Counted from the first letter of the stretch, positions 52,755-61,950 are shown. The stretch is 64,000 nucleotides of DNA from Sphingobacterium oryzagri (GCF_028736175.1 NZ_CP117880.1:2294001-2358000), one strand, 5' to 3'. The notes: a model not told the origin generated them from the letters alone. A program made the numbers and translations.

Positions 52755-53933
52755 ATGCCAGAAATCAACCAACGCCGGGTAGAGCAGCAAATACGCAACT
52801 TCAGCCGCGCGTTAGAAGCTTACGATCATAGCGAGCCTTTCAGCCGCTTTTTAACCAAGTTTTTTAAAGAAAATAAACAAATGGGGGCATCCGATAGACG
52901 GATGACTTCACGTTTATGTTATAATCTATTTCGATTAGGACAAGCCTTACCCGCATTGTCTGTACAGGAAAGATTGATCATTGCCGAGTTTCTTTGCGAA
53001 GAAACCAGCGATGTCGTTGGCCTTTATCGGCCAGCATGGCTTGCAAACATATCCTCACCATTGCCGGATAAAATTGATTTTTTGGCGGCGCAGGGTATTT
53101 CGGTGCGCGAAGGACTCTTTCCGTTTAGCTCGTTGCTTTCATCGGGCGTCGACGCCGAAGCCTTTTTAACAAGCCAGCTTGTGCAGCCTGATTTATTTAT
53201 CCGGGTGCAAAAGCACGCCGTGCATATTGTCGAAGCCGAATTGACGAAAAACGGGATTGCTTTTACCCAGGAGGGTAACCACGCGTATCGGCTACCGAAT
53301 CGAAGCAATTTGCAGGCATTAAACCAGATAGCGGGTTTGTATGAAGTGCAAGACCTTTCTTCACAACATAGTTTAGATTTTGCGCAGGTGGAGAAAAACA
53401 GCAGTTGGTGGGATGCCTGTGCGGCATCGGGCGGCAAATCATTGCTGTTGTTAGAAAAACAGTTTGCGGTGAACTTGTTAGTTTCGGATGTACGATTAAG
53501 CATTTTAAGGAATTTAGACGAGCGTTTTGAAAAAGCGCGTGTCAACAGACCTTACCGTAAAAAGGTATTGGATCTAACTGAAAATATCGACCATTTGCTG
53601 CATGGTGAACAATTTGACGGTATTATCCTGGACGCGCCCTGTTCGGGTTCAGGCACTTGGGGTCGCACACCAGAAATGATCCAACAATTTTCGGTCGCGA
53701 AGATTAAAGATTTTACCGATTTGCAACGAAAAATCGCTAAGCAAGCTGTGAAATTCCTGAAACCGGAAGGCCAATTGATCTATATCACATGCTCTGTTTT
53801 TGAGGAAGAGAATGAAGGGATGCTGCAATTTTTGCAAGAAAATTGCGGATTATTGGTCGAAGAGCAGCAGCTTATTGAAGGTTATCAACGAAAATCGGAC
53901 AGCATGTTTGCTGCCCGACTACGAAAAATCTAG
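52755..53933 (+). CDS. RsmB/NOP-family RNA m5C methyltransferase
   Basis: A 392-residue SAM-dependent methyltransferase. The SAM-binding motif appears around WWDACAASGGKSLLLLEK and VSDVRLSILRNLDERF, and the two catalytic cysteines of the m5C family are Cys296 in LDAPCSGSGTWGRTPE and Cys346 in YITCSVFEEENEGML. The N-terminal 130 residues contain the NusB-like RNA-binding part typical of RsmB/NOP enzymes (SRFLTKFFKENKQMGASDRR). The target is rRNA or tRNA and cannot be told. It starts 1 base after the lipoprotein stop, so they are coupled. Confidence 0.9.
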   Translation: MPEINQRRVEQQIRNFSRALEAYDHSEPFSRFLTKFFKENKQMGASDRRMTSRLCYNLFRLGQALPALSVQERLIIAEFLCEETSDVVGLYRPAWLANISSPLPDKIDFLAAQGISVREGLFPFSSLLSSGVDAEAFLTSQLVQPDLFIRVQKHAVHIVEAELTKNGIAFTQEGNHAYRLPNRSNLQALNQIAGLYEVQDLSSQHSLDFAQVEKNSSWWDACAASGGKSLLLLEKQFAVNLLVSDVRLSILRNLDERFEKARVNRPYRKKVLDLTENIDHLLHGEQFDGIILDAPCSGSGTWGRTPEMIQQFSVAKIKDFTDLQRKIAKQAVKFLKPEGQLIYITCSVFEEENEGMLQFLQENCGLLVEEQQLIEGYQRKSDSMFAARLRKI

Positions 53934-53949
53934 TGACGTGCCGTATTTG

Positions 53950-54417
53950 TTATTCTGATTTGCCTGGAATAACAAGTACCGGGCAGCTCGCTTTGCGGAT
54001 AACTGACTCGGAAACACTTCCTGAAATAAAATGTTCGAATCCCGTTTTTCCGTTAGACCCCATAATGATGAGATCTGCCGTCCACTCGCTCGCTGTATTC
54101 AAAATCTCGTCGTGTACGTTACCAATCTTATTAAATAAGAACACCTCTTGCGCGCCCGGAAAATCATTTCCTATACTTTCCAGAAAGCGTTGTGCCGAGT
54201 CTTGCTGAATCTCAGAAACTTCGGGTACGATGATAGGCTGCTGACCCAAAAGTGGATCGGCGCCATATGCTGCGGGCGATGTAGGTGGCACGACAGTGAC
54301 CAATGCAATAGATGACTCGAACTCTCGTACGAGATCTTTAGCATATTCAATAGCTTTAAGTGTACAATCAGTGTCGTCCACGGCTAAAAGTATCCTGTTA
54401 AATCGATGATTACTCAT
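53950..54417 (-). CDS. Universal stress protein (UspA family)
   Basis: A 155-residue UspA-domain protein. The ATP-binding G-2x-G-9x-G(S/T) signature is present in DLIIMGSNGKTGFEHFISGS, with the opening FNRILLAVDDTDCTLKAIEY and the closing CPVLVIPG. It should bind ATP and act in stress survival. It is convergent with the RsmB-like gene and has no operon partner. The length is normal. Confidence 0.93.
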   Translation of the reverse strand: MSNHRFNRILLAVDDTDCTLKAIEYAKDLVREFESSIALVTVVPPTSPAAYGADPLLGQQPIIVPEVSEIQQDSAQRFLESIGNDFPGAQEVFLFNKIGNVHDEILNTASEWTADLIIMGSNGKTGFEHFISGSVSESVIRKASCPVLVIPGKSE

Positions 54418-54501
54418 GTGTTTGGCGTATAAAAAAGTTATATTCGTATGCTAAGAACAGTTACGCTGTGTTATTTGTTTTCTTAAAAAAATAAAATAGA
54501 G

Positions 54502-55269
54502 ATGATCCTTGGTATCTGTAGTTTAACAATTGTTCCGCTTAGAGCATCCGCTTCTCACCGTAGTGAAATGGTCAATCAAGTGCGCTTCGGCGAGATCGTC
54601 GAGATTCTGGAAGAAGCAAGCGAGTGGGCATTCGTCCGCATGTTGGAGGCGGATTATACGGGTTGGTTACAAGTCGGACAATATGAAATATGGCCTGGCG
54701 ACCTTGCAGCCTTTGAAGCAGACAAAAAATACGTTGTTGATCTGGATGGCGGCATCGCCAGGGGAGAAAAGCGTAGGGTGAACCTACTTCCGGGTACGAA
54801 ATTAAGCAAATCATTAATAGAAAATCCGCTGTCTGATAACGATTATCACGTTTCGGGAAAGTTACGCGAGGCCAATCTCCATGACTTTGCGCAGGAACTG
54901 CCGAAGTTGATCGCCTATTATCGCGATAGTCCGTATCTCTGGGGCGGCAGATCGGTTTTTGGTATTGATTGCTCTGGTTTGACGCAGCTGATCTATGCAC
55001 ATTTCGGTATCGACTTGCCGCGCGACGCTTATCAACAGGCTGAGCAGGGACGCGTGGTGGACTTTCTGCCGGAAATAAAGCCTGGCGATCTCGCTTTTTT
55101 TGACAATGAACAAGGAAAGATTACGCATGTAGGCATGATGATCGATTCGGAAACAATACTACATGCATCCGCTTATGTTAAGATTGATAAACTGGATGGC
55201 GAAGGGATTTATCATACCGCGATCAGTCGTTACACGCATAAGCTGCGTATCGTAAAGCGTTATTTTTAG
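54502..55269 (+). CDS. NlpC/P60 peptidase with N-terminal SH3 (YkfC-like)
   Basis: A 255-residue cytoplasmic peptidase without a signal peptide. The N-terminal bacterial SH3 part reads ICSLTIVPLRASASHRSEMV, then FGEIVEILEEASEWAFVRML and GWLQVGQYEIWP. The C-terminal NlpC/P60 domain has Cys157 in GIDCSGLTQLIY, His209 in THVGMMIDSETILHASAYV, and a third polar residue further on. It resembles Bacillus YkfC, which releases dipeptides from cell-wall fragments during recycling. It starts at the ATG at 54502, after an 84-base gap. Confidence 0.88.
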   Translation: MILGICSLTIVPLRASASHRSEMVNQVRFGEIVEILEEASEWAFVRMLEADYTGWLQVGQYEIWPGDLAAFEADKKYVVDLDGGIARGEKRRVNLLPGTKLSKSLIENPLSDNDYHVSGKLREANLHDFAQELPKLIAYYRDSPYLWGGRSVFGIDCSGLTQLIYAHFGIDLPRDAYQQAEQGRVVDFLPEIKPGDLAFFDNEQGKITHVGMMIDSETILHASAYVKIDKLDGEGIYHTAISRYTHKLRIVKRYF

Positions 55270-55328
55270 GATTATTTATCAATACCACGCTCGGCATCGT
55301 GCTGAACGTATTAACGAATAGAAATCTT

Positions 55329-55336
55329 TATTTTTG
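55329..55336 (+). promoter_or_regulatory. Leaderless promoter -7 box before the TPR gene
   Basis: TATTTTTG is a perfect -7 box and ends 3 bases before the ATG at 55340. No clear -33 TTG was found. It is the third box in the window that sits directly before a start codon. Confidence 0.55.
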
Positions 55337-55339
55337 TGT

Positions 55340-56341
55340 ATGGATATAGAAAAAAATAGATATTTCCAGCTGGCTAGCGCACAGCTTTTTCCGTATCATG
55401 GAACTGCCGCAGCGACAGTATTGGATAGTGACAAACAGGATGAAGATGAGGCCGTGCGTTTGGCTCGTCAGGCGTTTGCATACGTTATCGCGGGCGACGA
55501 TGAACGCGCGCTTACCTGCTACACGGAGGGCATCAGTCGATTTCCGGAACAGGCTTTTTTTCATGCTTGCCGGTCTATCCTCAATACAAAATTAAGCGAT
55601 CAGGAAGGCGCTTTTTATGATTACCAGGTGGCGAAAAGTATTGACTTCAACTACCATATTTTTTTAGAATGGCACGAGAATAAGCCAGAGGTGTCGACAA
55701 TAGATCCGGCCGTTGGGTATAATGATTTGCAATCTTTGCTGGAAAGCGCGTTAGACGCGACGCAACAATTTGATTACGAACATGCTTTAACACTTTATGC
55801 GCAGGCTGTCTCCGCATTTCCGGATTCTGCAGATGTGTTGGTCTACCAAGGTGCACTACATATGCGCCTGCTTCGATATGATCTTGCCTACGAAAATTTT
55901 AAGGCGGCCTTGTTGCTGGCTCCCGACCATTTTCAGGCGTATGTATCGTTGGGTAAATTTTACCAGGCCATACATGATTATGCGGCTGCACAAAAAGCCT
56001 TTGACGCTGCCGCTACGATATCGCCGGAAAATAGCGTGATTTATGAAGAGCGTGGCAATTTCCTGATCGAGCGCAAAGCGTATACCGCAGCTTTATCGGA
56101 TTTGGATAAGCTGGTGGAACTATTGCCGGATGATTTTTACGTGTATGCTATCCGTGCAGACCTGCTCGATAAGATGGATGCGTGGATGCGCGCTTTAGCA
56201 GATTACAGCAAAGCTATTCAATTGAATCCGTATTATTCAGATTTGTATACATACAGAGCGGAGATCAAAGAAAAATTAGGTGATCTTGAAGGTGCCGCGG
56301 CAGATCGCCGATTGTACGAAGAGATCGAAGCAGAAGACTAA
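55340..56341 (+). CDS. Cytoplasmic TPR-repeat protein
   Basis: The start is set at ATG 55340, because the ATG-less longer frame at 55334 overlaps the -7 box. The 333-residue protein has no signal peptide. It contains six or so TPR units, for example AFAYVIAGDDERALTCYTEG, LDATQQFDYEHALTLYAQAV, LGKFYQAIHDYAAAQKAFDA and ADLLDKMDAWMRALADYSKA, which stack into a superhelix for protein binding. The partner is unknown. It lies downstream of the YkfC-like peptidase in the same direction but has its own promoter. Confidence 0.82.
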   Translation: MDIEKNRYFQLASAQLFPYHGTAAATVLDSDKQDEDEAVRLARQAFAYVIAGDDERALTCYTEGISRFPEQAFFHACRSILNTKLSDQEGAFYDYQVAKSIDFNYHIFLEWHENKPEVSTIDPAVGYNDLQSLLESALDATQQFDYEHALTLYAQAVSAFPDSADVLVYQGALHMRLLRYDLAYENFKAALLLAPDHFQAYVSLGKFYQAIHDYAAAQKAFDAAATISPENSVIYEERGNFLIERKAYTAALSDLDKLVELLPDDFYVYAIRADLLDKMDAWMRALADYSKAIQLNPYYSDLYTYRAEIKEKLGDLEGAAADRRLYEEIEAED

Positions 56342-56399
56342 GCTGTTTTAGCGTGTCTTCTGCCAAGTTTTACCCAGCGTAAGCTAGCCGATAGAATAG

Positions 56400-57302
56400 C
56401 TAAAATAGGGAAGGCTGATTCCCGCCTTCTTTTCCACCTTTGTTAGGGATTTTTAACGTCGTTCCTAGGGCTTTATTTAGCGCCTCAATAAAATGTGCAG
56501 CCAGCAGCGGCGACTCCACTTCTACATTTTGGTGGATAAAGAAATAAAGCTTTTGCAAACCCGCTTTTTTCCATGCTTTAATGCGCTCCACCCAGTCTAA
56601 TAAGCGGTCGTAATCGCTTGGATGATTGGCGCCTACGTAACGCACAAAAGCGACTGGCGTCGTGAGACGCATGTGAAGCATATCGCGCCGTCCGGCTGTA
56701 TCGACAAGCACATTAGTCGTATCTGTCTTTTCGAGCAAAGCCACCAACTTCTGCTGTATTTCATCATCGGTAAACCATGCGGTATTCCGAACCTCTAAAG
56801 CTAGCGGATAGCCTTTTGGGAAGCCTTCGAGAAAAGATTGTAAGCGGTCAAAATCTTTCGGTTGATAGTTGTCGTGCATTTGCAAAAAAGCCATACCCAA
56901 GCGATCTTCAAAGTTGACCGTAGCATCCACAAAAGCTTTTACTTTTTCGTCGCTGTTTAACAAACGCCCATAGTGGCTGATGGATTGCGGTATTTTTGGA
57001 AAGAATTTAAAACCTTCCGCAGTCTTGTCGCGCCAGGTGGCCACTTGCTCTTTGGAGGGCGAATTGTAAAACGTAGCATTCAGTTCTATGCTATTAAACT
57101 GATTTGCATAGTAGCTAAGCTCATCTTTTGTGCCGCGTGGATAAAAACCTTTTAAATCGGCTTTGTTCCACTTTGCACAACCCACATATGCCTCAAAAGG
57201 TTCGTCGTTTTTGTGCGCTTTAAGTAATGCCAACGTCTCCGCGGCTGTCGGAGGAAGCGTAAAATCGATTTCTCCTGGATTTTCTACCTGACCAAATTTC
57301 AT
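56400..57302 (-). CDS. DUF72 domain protein
   Basis: A 300-residue protein of the DUF72 family, a TIM-barrel-like fold found in all domains of life. The N-terminal EAYVGCAKWNKADLKGFYPR and ANQFNSIELNATFYNSPSKE, then LALEVRNTAWFTDDE and LQKLYFFIHQNVEVESPLLA, give the pattern of the barrel strands. The conserved Asn and Gln residues suggest a binding pocket, but no enzyme activity is agreed. It is convergent with the TPR gene and is not part of an operon. The AATTC-rich end is ordinary. Confidence 0.87.
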   Translation of the reverse strand: MKFGQVENPGEIDFTLPPTAAETLALLKAHKNDEPFEAYVGCAKWNKADLKGFYPRGTKDELSYYANQFNSIELNATFYNSPSKEQVATWRDKTAEGFKFFPKIPQSISHYGRLLNSDEKVKAFVDATVNFEDRLGMAFLQMHDNYQPKDFDRLQSFLEGFPKGYPLALEVRNTAWFTDDEIQQKLVALLEKTDTTNVLVDTAGRRDMLHMRLTTPVAFVRYVGANHPSDYDRLLDWVERIKAWKKAGLQKLYFFIHQNVEVESPLLAAHFIEALNKALGTTLKIPNKGGKEGGNQPSLF

Positions 57303-57429
57303 ATTCGAATATACGCATTAGCAAACAGATTCAGCGCATGAAAAGGTTGTTCGTTCTTATCTAACGATCACCGATAAGAGGTCTGCCGGATTCTTTTCTG
57401 CGTAGCGGATTAAGGCGACTATCGAAAAA

Positions 57430-57460
57430 AAAAGCGAGACGCTTAGGACGTCTCGCTTTT
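57430..57460 (-). terminator. Terminator of ychF
   Basis: AAAAGCGAGACG (57430-57441) pairs with CGTCTCGCTTTT (57449-57460). On the minus strand a T-run of nine follows. It lies 20 bases after the ychF stop codon. Confidence 0.88.
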
Positions 57461-57480
57461 ACTATAGATTGTTATCGTTT

Positions 57481-58581
57481 TTATACGTTAAAGCGGAAGT
57501 GCATGATATCACCGTCTTCCACAATATACGTTTTACCTTCTACCGCAAGCTTTCCAGCTTCTTTTACAGCGGCTTCCGATCCATATTGTACATAGTCAGC
57601 ATATTTGATAACCTCTGCGCGGATAAATCCTTTTTCAAAATCAGTATGGATCACGCCGGCAGCCTGTGGAGCGGTGTAACCGTTTTCGATCGTCCATGCG
57701 CGTACCTCTTGTACACCAGCCGTAAAATACGTCGATAGTTTCAATAGGGAATAGGCCGCACGAATTAATTTATGCACGCCAGATTCTGTTAATCCAAGAT
57801 CGTCCAAGAAGAGCTTACGCTCATCATACGATTCGAGCTGCGCAATCTCCGATTCAATTTGTGCTGAAATAATCAGTACTTGTGCGTTCTCATCTTTCAC
57901 GGCTTCCTTTACACGCTCTACATAAGCATTTCCCGTATTTACGGATGCTTCGTCGACGTTGCAAACATACAGAACTGGTTTTACAGTCAATAGCGCAAGG
58001 TCAGCGATAAATTCAAAATCCTCTTCGGAAATAGCCGCCGTTCTGGCCGAACGACCAGATTCTAGGTGTTCTTTGACAACTGATAAAATCTCGAAAGTCT
58101 TTTTAGCGTCTTTATCGCCACCCGTCTTTGCCATTTTCTCGACTTTCTGGATACGTTTTACTACCGTATCTAAGTCTTTAAGCTGCAATTCGGTATCGAT
58201 AATCTCTTTATCACGAATAGGATCGACCGAGCCATCCACGTGAATCACATTGCCGTCGTCAAAACAACGAAGCACATGGATGATCGCATTGGTAGTCCGG
58301 ATGTTTCCTAAAAATTGGTTTCCTAAACCTTCACCCTTGGACGCACCCTTTACTAAACCGGCGATATCGACAATCTCAATCGTGTTGGGAACGATACGTT
58401 GTGGATTGACGAGCTCTGCCAACTTATTTATTCTTTCGTCGGGCACCGTAATGACACCGACATTCGGTTCTATTGTACAGAATGGAAAATTTGCTGCTTG
58501 CGCTTTCGCATTTGACAAGCAATTGAATAAGGTCGATTTACCCACGTTGGGCAAACCTACTATACCACATTGTAAAGCCAT
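57481..58581 (-). CDS. ychF: Redox-regulated ribosome-associated ATPase YchF
   Basis: Starting at ATG 58581 (MALQCGIVGLPNVGKSTLF), the usual start, this is a 366-residue Obg-like P-loop ATPase. The G1 motif GLPNVGKSTLFNCLSNA, G3 VDIAGLVKGASKGEGLGN and the coiled-coil region lead to the C-terminal TGS domain, ending FRFNV. YchF prefers ATP over GTP and binds the ribosome in stress and oxidation responses. An ATG nine codons upstream would add odd residues. A strong terminator follows the gene. Confidence 0.96.
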   Translation of the reverse strand: MALQCGIVGLPNVGKSTLFNCLSNAKAQAANFPFCTIEPNVGVITVPDERINKLAELVNPQRIVPNTIEIVDIAGLVKGASKGEGLGNQFLGNIRTTNAIIHVLRCFDDGNVIHVDGSVDPIRDKEIIDTELQLKDLDTVVKRIQKVEKMAKTGGDKDAKKTFEILSVVKEHLESGRSARTAAISEEDFEFIADLALLTVKPVLYVCNVDEASVNTGNAYVERVKEAVKDENAQVLIISAQIESEIAQLESYDERKLFLDDLGLTESGVHKLIRAAYSLLKLSTYFTAGVQEVRAWTIENGYTAPQAAGVIHTDFEKGFIRAEVIKYADYVQYGSEAAVKEAGKLAVEGKTYIVEDGDIMHFRFNV

Positions 58582-58733
58582 GAAAATTGCATTTTTTAAA
58601 TCGCCCAAAGATAGGGAAAATTACGATAAACTGAACAGGGATAAAATAAACCAGGTGGGATAACTTTTATTTGCACAAAATGTTCGATCTGGATGGAAAT
58701 ATATGTATTTTTATTGCGAATTAACTTAGCTGT

Positions 58734-59417
58734 ATGAAAAAGATTTTACTTATGTTATTTGCTTGTGCTACGCTGGGAACAGCAACAGCACAGGATTTTA
58801 AACCGCGTTATACCAATAATATCGATTTCGGACTTTCCTACACGGGAGGCACCTTGCGATCACGCACGGATGGCATGAGCGATGCCAGAAATGATTATGT
58901 CGGTCTGCAATTTAATTATATCGGCCTTTTTCATTTGACACCAGCGATCGCGGTAGGTGCCGGTACGGGGTTGAGACATCTGGTGGAAATTGATAATTAT
59001 GCCGACGATTACTGGGGCGGGTATGATGATCAGGAGTTCTTAAGCAGTTATTTCGCTATTCCACTTTACGCGCACGCGAGATTTCGCTTTTTAGATAAAC
59101 GCGTAAGCCCATTTTTAGCGACTTCTATTGGTTACCAATTCCGGGTGGGAGAGAGCACCGATCTCGGCAATTCAAACAGTGATCGTTATGAAGGATCTTC
59201 CAGACTGTCTTCCGGTTTGTTAGCGAATGCGCAAGCAGGTGTGAGCATTCATGTGGGCAAGAGGTTTAATATCATGGCCGGGCCTTATTTTGAGTATCGA
59301 CAAGCCACCGCCAATAGATTTCTTAGCTTTTATGATGGCAGCACGCTGAGTAGGGTAGAAATCAATTCGGATATGAACTTTTTCGAAGCTGGATTAAAGG
59401 TCGGCTTTGCATTTTAA
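58734..59417 (+). CDS. Outer-membrane beta-barrel protein
   Basis: A 227-residue protein with a signal peptide (MKKILLMLFACATLGTATAQ). The mature region alternates hydrophobic and polar residues in strands (NIDFGLSYTGGTLRS, LQFNYIGLFHLTPAIAVGAG, NMNFFEAGLKVGFAF) and closes in Phe, the C-terminal signature recognised by the BAM complex. It resembles the small porin/OMP_b-brl group. The function is not known. It lies between ychF and a basic periplasmic protein, and shows no operon link to either. Confidence 0.8.
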   Translation: MKKILLMLFACATLGTATAQDFKPRYTNNIDFGLSYTGGTLRSRTDGMSDARNDYVGLQFNYIGLFHLTPAIAVGAGTGLRHLVEIDNYADDYWGGYDDQEFLSSYFAIPLYAHARFRFLDKRVSPFLATSIGYQFRVGESTDLGNSNSDRYEGSSRLSSGLLANAQAGVSIHVGKRFNIMAGPYFEYRQATANRFLSFYDGSTLSRVEINSDMNFFEAGLKVGFAF

Positions 59418-59535
59418 TTACTTTGTAAATTAATGCTTTACATTTTTTAACGCATGTGCCGTTAATCCTTTTTATTTACTATGCTGTCATAATAATAAGT
59501 GACAAAAGTATGATAAACATAATAAAGGGGGCAAC

Positions 59536-59994
59536 ATGAAAAAGATCATTTACACCGTATTCGCATTGGGGTTATTGGCGATTGCTAAACCAGCAGCAGC
59601 GCAGGTCAATGTCAATATTAACATCGGTTCACAACCTATGTGGGGGCCGACAGGCTACGATTACGCACGGTATTATTACATGCCGGAAATGAATGTGTAT
59701 TACGACGTTGTACAGCGCCGATACACCTATCCGCGAGGCAATCGTTGGGTTACCGTTCGCACATTACCGGCCAGTTATCGCCATGTCGATATGTACCGCA
59801 CCTATAAAGTGGTTTTAAATCAGGCGCATCCATGGAAAAATCATCGGGCTGTTCGAAAGCAGTACGCGCGCTATGCAAACAATCATTCGCAGCGAGTATT
59901 ACGCGATCATCGCGGACATGACCGATACGAGAAAAAGCATCATCATAAAAAAGGCAAGCACCGCGATCACCGCCGACGCTCACACCGAGACTAG
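59536..59994 (+). CDS. Small exported protein with His/Arg/Lys-rich tail
   Basis: A 152-residue exported protein. It has a signal peptide ending in AAAQV, then strands rich in Tyr (ARYYYMPEMNVYYDVVQRRY), and a C-terminal stretch of about 55 residues that is extremely rich in His, Arg and Lys (ending KKHHHKKGKHRDHRRRSHRD). The tail could bind metals, polyphosphate or acidic cell-wall polymers. Proteins with this plan occur in other Sphingobacteriia, but I know of no function. It has its own terminator hairpin after it. The start is the first ATG, preceded by AGGGGG. Confidence 0.7.
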   Translation: MKKIIYTVFALGLLAIAKPAAAQVNVNINIGSQPMWGPTGYDYARYYYMPEMNVYYDVVQRRYTYPRGNRWVTVRTLPASYRHVDMYRTYKVVLNQAHPWKNHRAVRKQYARYANNHSQRVLRDHRGHDRYEKKHHHKKGKHRDHRRRSHRD

Positions 59995-60022
59995 TAAATT
60001 GATCATGCGACGACGATCATGT

Positions 60023-60060
60023 AATAGGGAAGTTTTTTTTAAAAAAACTTCCCTATTTTT
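60023..60060 (+). terminator. Terminator after the basic exported protein
   Basis: AATAGGGAAGTTTTTTT pairs with AAAAAAACTTCCCTATT, followed by T3. The stem contains a long A/T lower half. Confidence 0.8.
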
Positions 60061-60136
60061 CTATAGCAATGGATATGTTATTTTACGTTTTTTTGATAAA
60101 AAGCAGTATAATTTTGTGTTTTCATGGTTTAAAATT

Positions 60137-60167
60137 TTGCGGTTCAACAGACAATAATATAACTTTG
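60137..60167 (+). promoter_or_regulatory. Promoter of the deacetylase lipoprotein gene
   Basis: TTG at 60137-60139 (part of TTTTG) and TAACTTTG at 60160-60167 are 20 bases apart, a good match to the Bacteroidota consensus. The ATG at 60196 follows by 28 bases. Confidence 0.65.
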
Positions 60168-60195
60168 CATCAAATTCTTACAATCAGTATAAAGC

Positions 60196-61176
60196 ATGTT
60201 TAAAGGGATGAAAAACCTGTTCGGTTTAGGTGCGGTCGTATACACAACAATCACATTGGCTTCCTGCAGCGGTAGCATCAATACGCAGGCAGCAAATACT
60301 ACACAAGATAGTTTAATAGCGGAAATCGACACCGTTGTTTTGCCTGAAGATACGCTCGCTGAGCAGACGGGTACCTTGACTAGGCGGATGCGGGAAGAGG
60401 TGTTGATTCCTGTGGATAGCCTAAATCCAATCAGCAAAGATTCCTTAAACAAACTGGTGAAGGTAGAACGCCATCGTATTAAAGATTCCGTACGTCTGGC
60501 GCTTGACAAGCTGCCCAAACATGTCTATTTTACTTTTGATGATGGACCGCTCTTAGGAAGTAAAGCTATCGATTCTATCGCCAAAGCTAAAAATATAAAG
60601 ATTAACGTCTTTTTAGTCGGCAAACATGCTTTTATGTCAAAAGGCCTGAAGCGCGATTTCCAACGGTATTACAACAATCCGATGGTCGCCTGCTTTAATC
60701 ACAGCTACACGCACGCCAACAACAAGTTTACGACGTTTTACAGCAATCCGGTCGGCGCTTTCGCTGATTTTGAAAAAAATGAAATTGATCTGGAACTTAA
60801 GCATAAAATCGTTCGTTTACCTGGGCGTAACATTTGGTTGTATGATGATGTGCGCAGGATAGATTTGCAAAGTGGCGCCAGCACGGCAGATATGCTGTAT
60901 ACAAATGGATACAAGATATTCGGATGGGATGTGGAATGGAAAATCCATGGCCTGACCGGAAAACCTATTCAATCAGTACATGAAATCTACACGCGCATTC
61001 GCAACTACATGAACAATAAATCGTCTATGGAACCGAATAACGTGGTATTGCTGATGCACGATGATATGTTCCAAAATAAAAAAGGGCAACAGTTGCTTTC
61101 CTCGTTGATTGATACAATTCAAACAAATACAGATTATAGTTTTGAATTTATGCAGGAATATCCGTTTCGGTATTAA
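60196..61176 (+). CDS. Polysaccharide deacetylase-family lipoprotein
   Basis: A 326-residue lipoprotein with lipobox LASC (Cys24). A charged linker to about residue 105 precedes a NodB-type deacetylase domain. The catalytic pair Asp115-Asp116 is in YFTFDDGPLLGSKA, the metal histidines are His169 and His173 in NHSYTHAN, and RLPGRNIWLYDD is the Arg motif. The enzyme is predicted to deacetylate cell-wall or exported polysaccharide at the envelope. An alternative start at the fifth codon is possible. It is well separated from accA by the repeat block. Confidence 0.86.
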   Translation: MFKGMKNLFGLGAVVYTTITLASCSGSINTQAANTTQDSLIAEIDTVVLPEDTLAEQTGTLTRRMREEVLIPVDSLNPISKDSLNKLVKVERHRIKDSVRLALDKLPKHVYFTFDDGPLLGSKAIDSIAKAKNIKINVFLVGKHAFMSKGLKRDFQRYYNNPMVACFNHSYTHANNKFTTFYSNPVGAFADFEKNEIDLELKHKIVRLPGRNIWLYDDVRRIDLQSGASTADMLYTNGYKIFGWDVEWKIHGLTGKPIQSVHEIYTRIRNYMNNKSSMEPNNVVLLMHDDMFQNKKGQQLLSSLIDTIQTNTDYSFEFMQEYPFRY

Positions 61177-61224
61177 TCTTTTCCGGACGTAAGGCTAGTA
61201 GTTGTAGTCATTTACAATAGGCAC

Positions 61225-61870
61225 GAACATGCGACCCCGGCCGGGGTCGTATATATTCTGAAAAGCGCAGAACTATAAAGATGTAATTCCTCCGGAATTT
61301 TAATAATTAGCGAATTTATTGGGGAAACAATCGCGTTGAAGCCATGAAATCAGCGAGGATTTTTCAAACGGAAGTTTGCGCAAGTCGCAATATTAACCAA
61401 ATTGACTTAATCAAATTGACCTCATCGAGGTCACATCTTTATAGAAATATGATACGAATGAACATGCGACCCCGGCCGGGGTCGTATATATTCTGAAAAG
61501 CACAAGGCTATAAAGATGTAATTCCTCCGGAATTTTAATAATTAGCGAATTTATTGGGGAAACAATCGCGTTGAAGCCATGAAATCAGCGAGGATTTTTC
61601 AAATGGAAGTTTGCGCAAGTCGCAATATTAACCAAATTGACTTAATCAAATTGACCTCATCGAGGTCACATCTTTATAGTGATAGCATACAAATGAACAT
61701 GCGACCCCGGCCGGGGTCGTATATACGCGGGAAAAGCGCAGAATTATAAAGATGTAATTCCTCCGGAATTTTAATAATTAGCGAATTCATTGGGGAAACA
61801 GTGGCGTTGAAGCCATGAAGTCAGCGAGGTTTTTTCAAATAAAAATTTGCGTAAATCTCAATATTATCTA
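61225..61870. repeat. Tandem array of a 235-bp structured unit (about 2.7 copies)
   Basis: Copies begin at 61225, 61460 and 61695 (GAACATGCGACCCC), with a period of 235. The third copy is cut short after about 170 bases. Each unit has the 18-bp palindrome CGACCCCGGCCGGGGTCG (61232, 61467, 61702), the inverted repeat AATTCCTCCGGAATT, TGACCTC-ATC-GAGGTCA, and a flanking pair CTATAAAGATGT/ACATCTTTATAG (61273-61284 and 61433-61444 in copy 1). A small stem changes in step between copies. No ORF is carried. The rest of 61177-62007 has only the accA terminator. Confidence 0.9.
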
Positions 61871-61950
61871 TTGTAGCCTTTCCACTATTGATTGGTGAAA
61901 GCAAGATTGGCTTCGGTTTATCATCGCGTTGAACGGCTGCGTTTCGCCTA

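Noticed and set aside
61225..61870. CRISPR array or coding repeats in the 235-bp block
   Set aside because: The repeat unit is 235 bp with internal palindromes, there are no unique spacers and no ORF runs through it.
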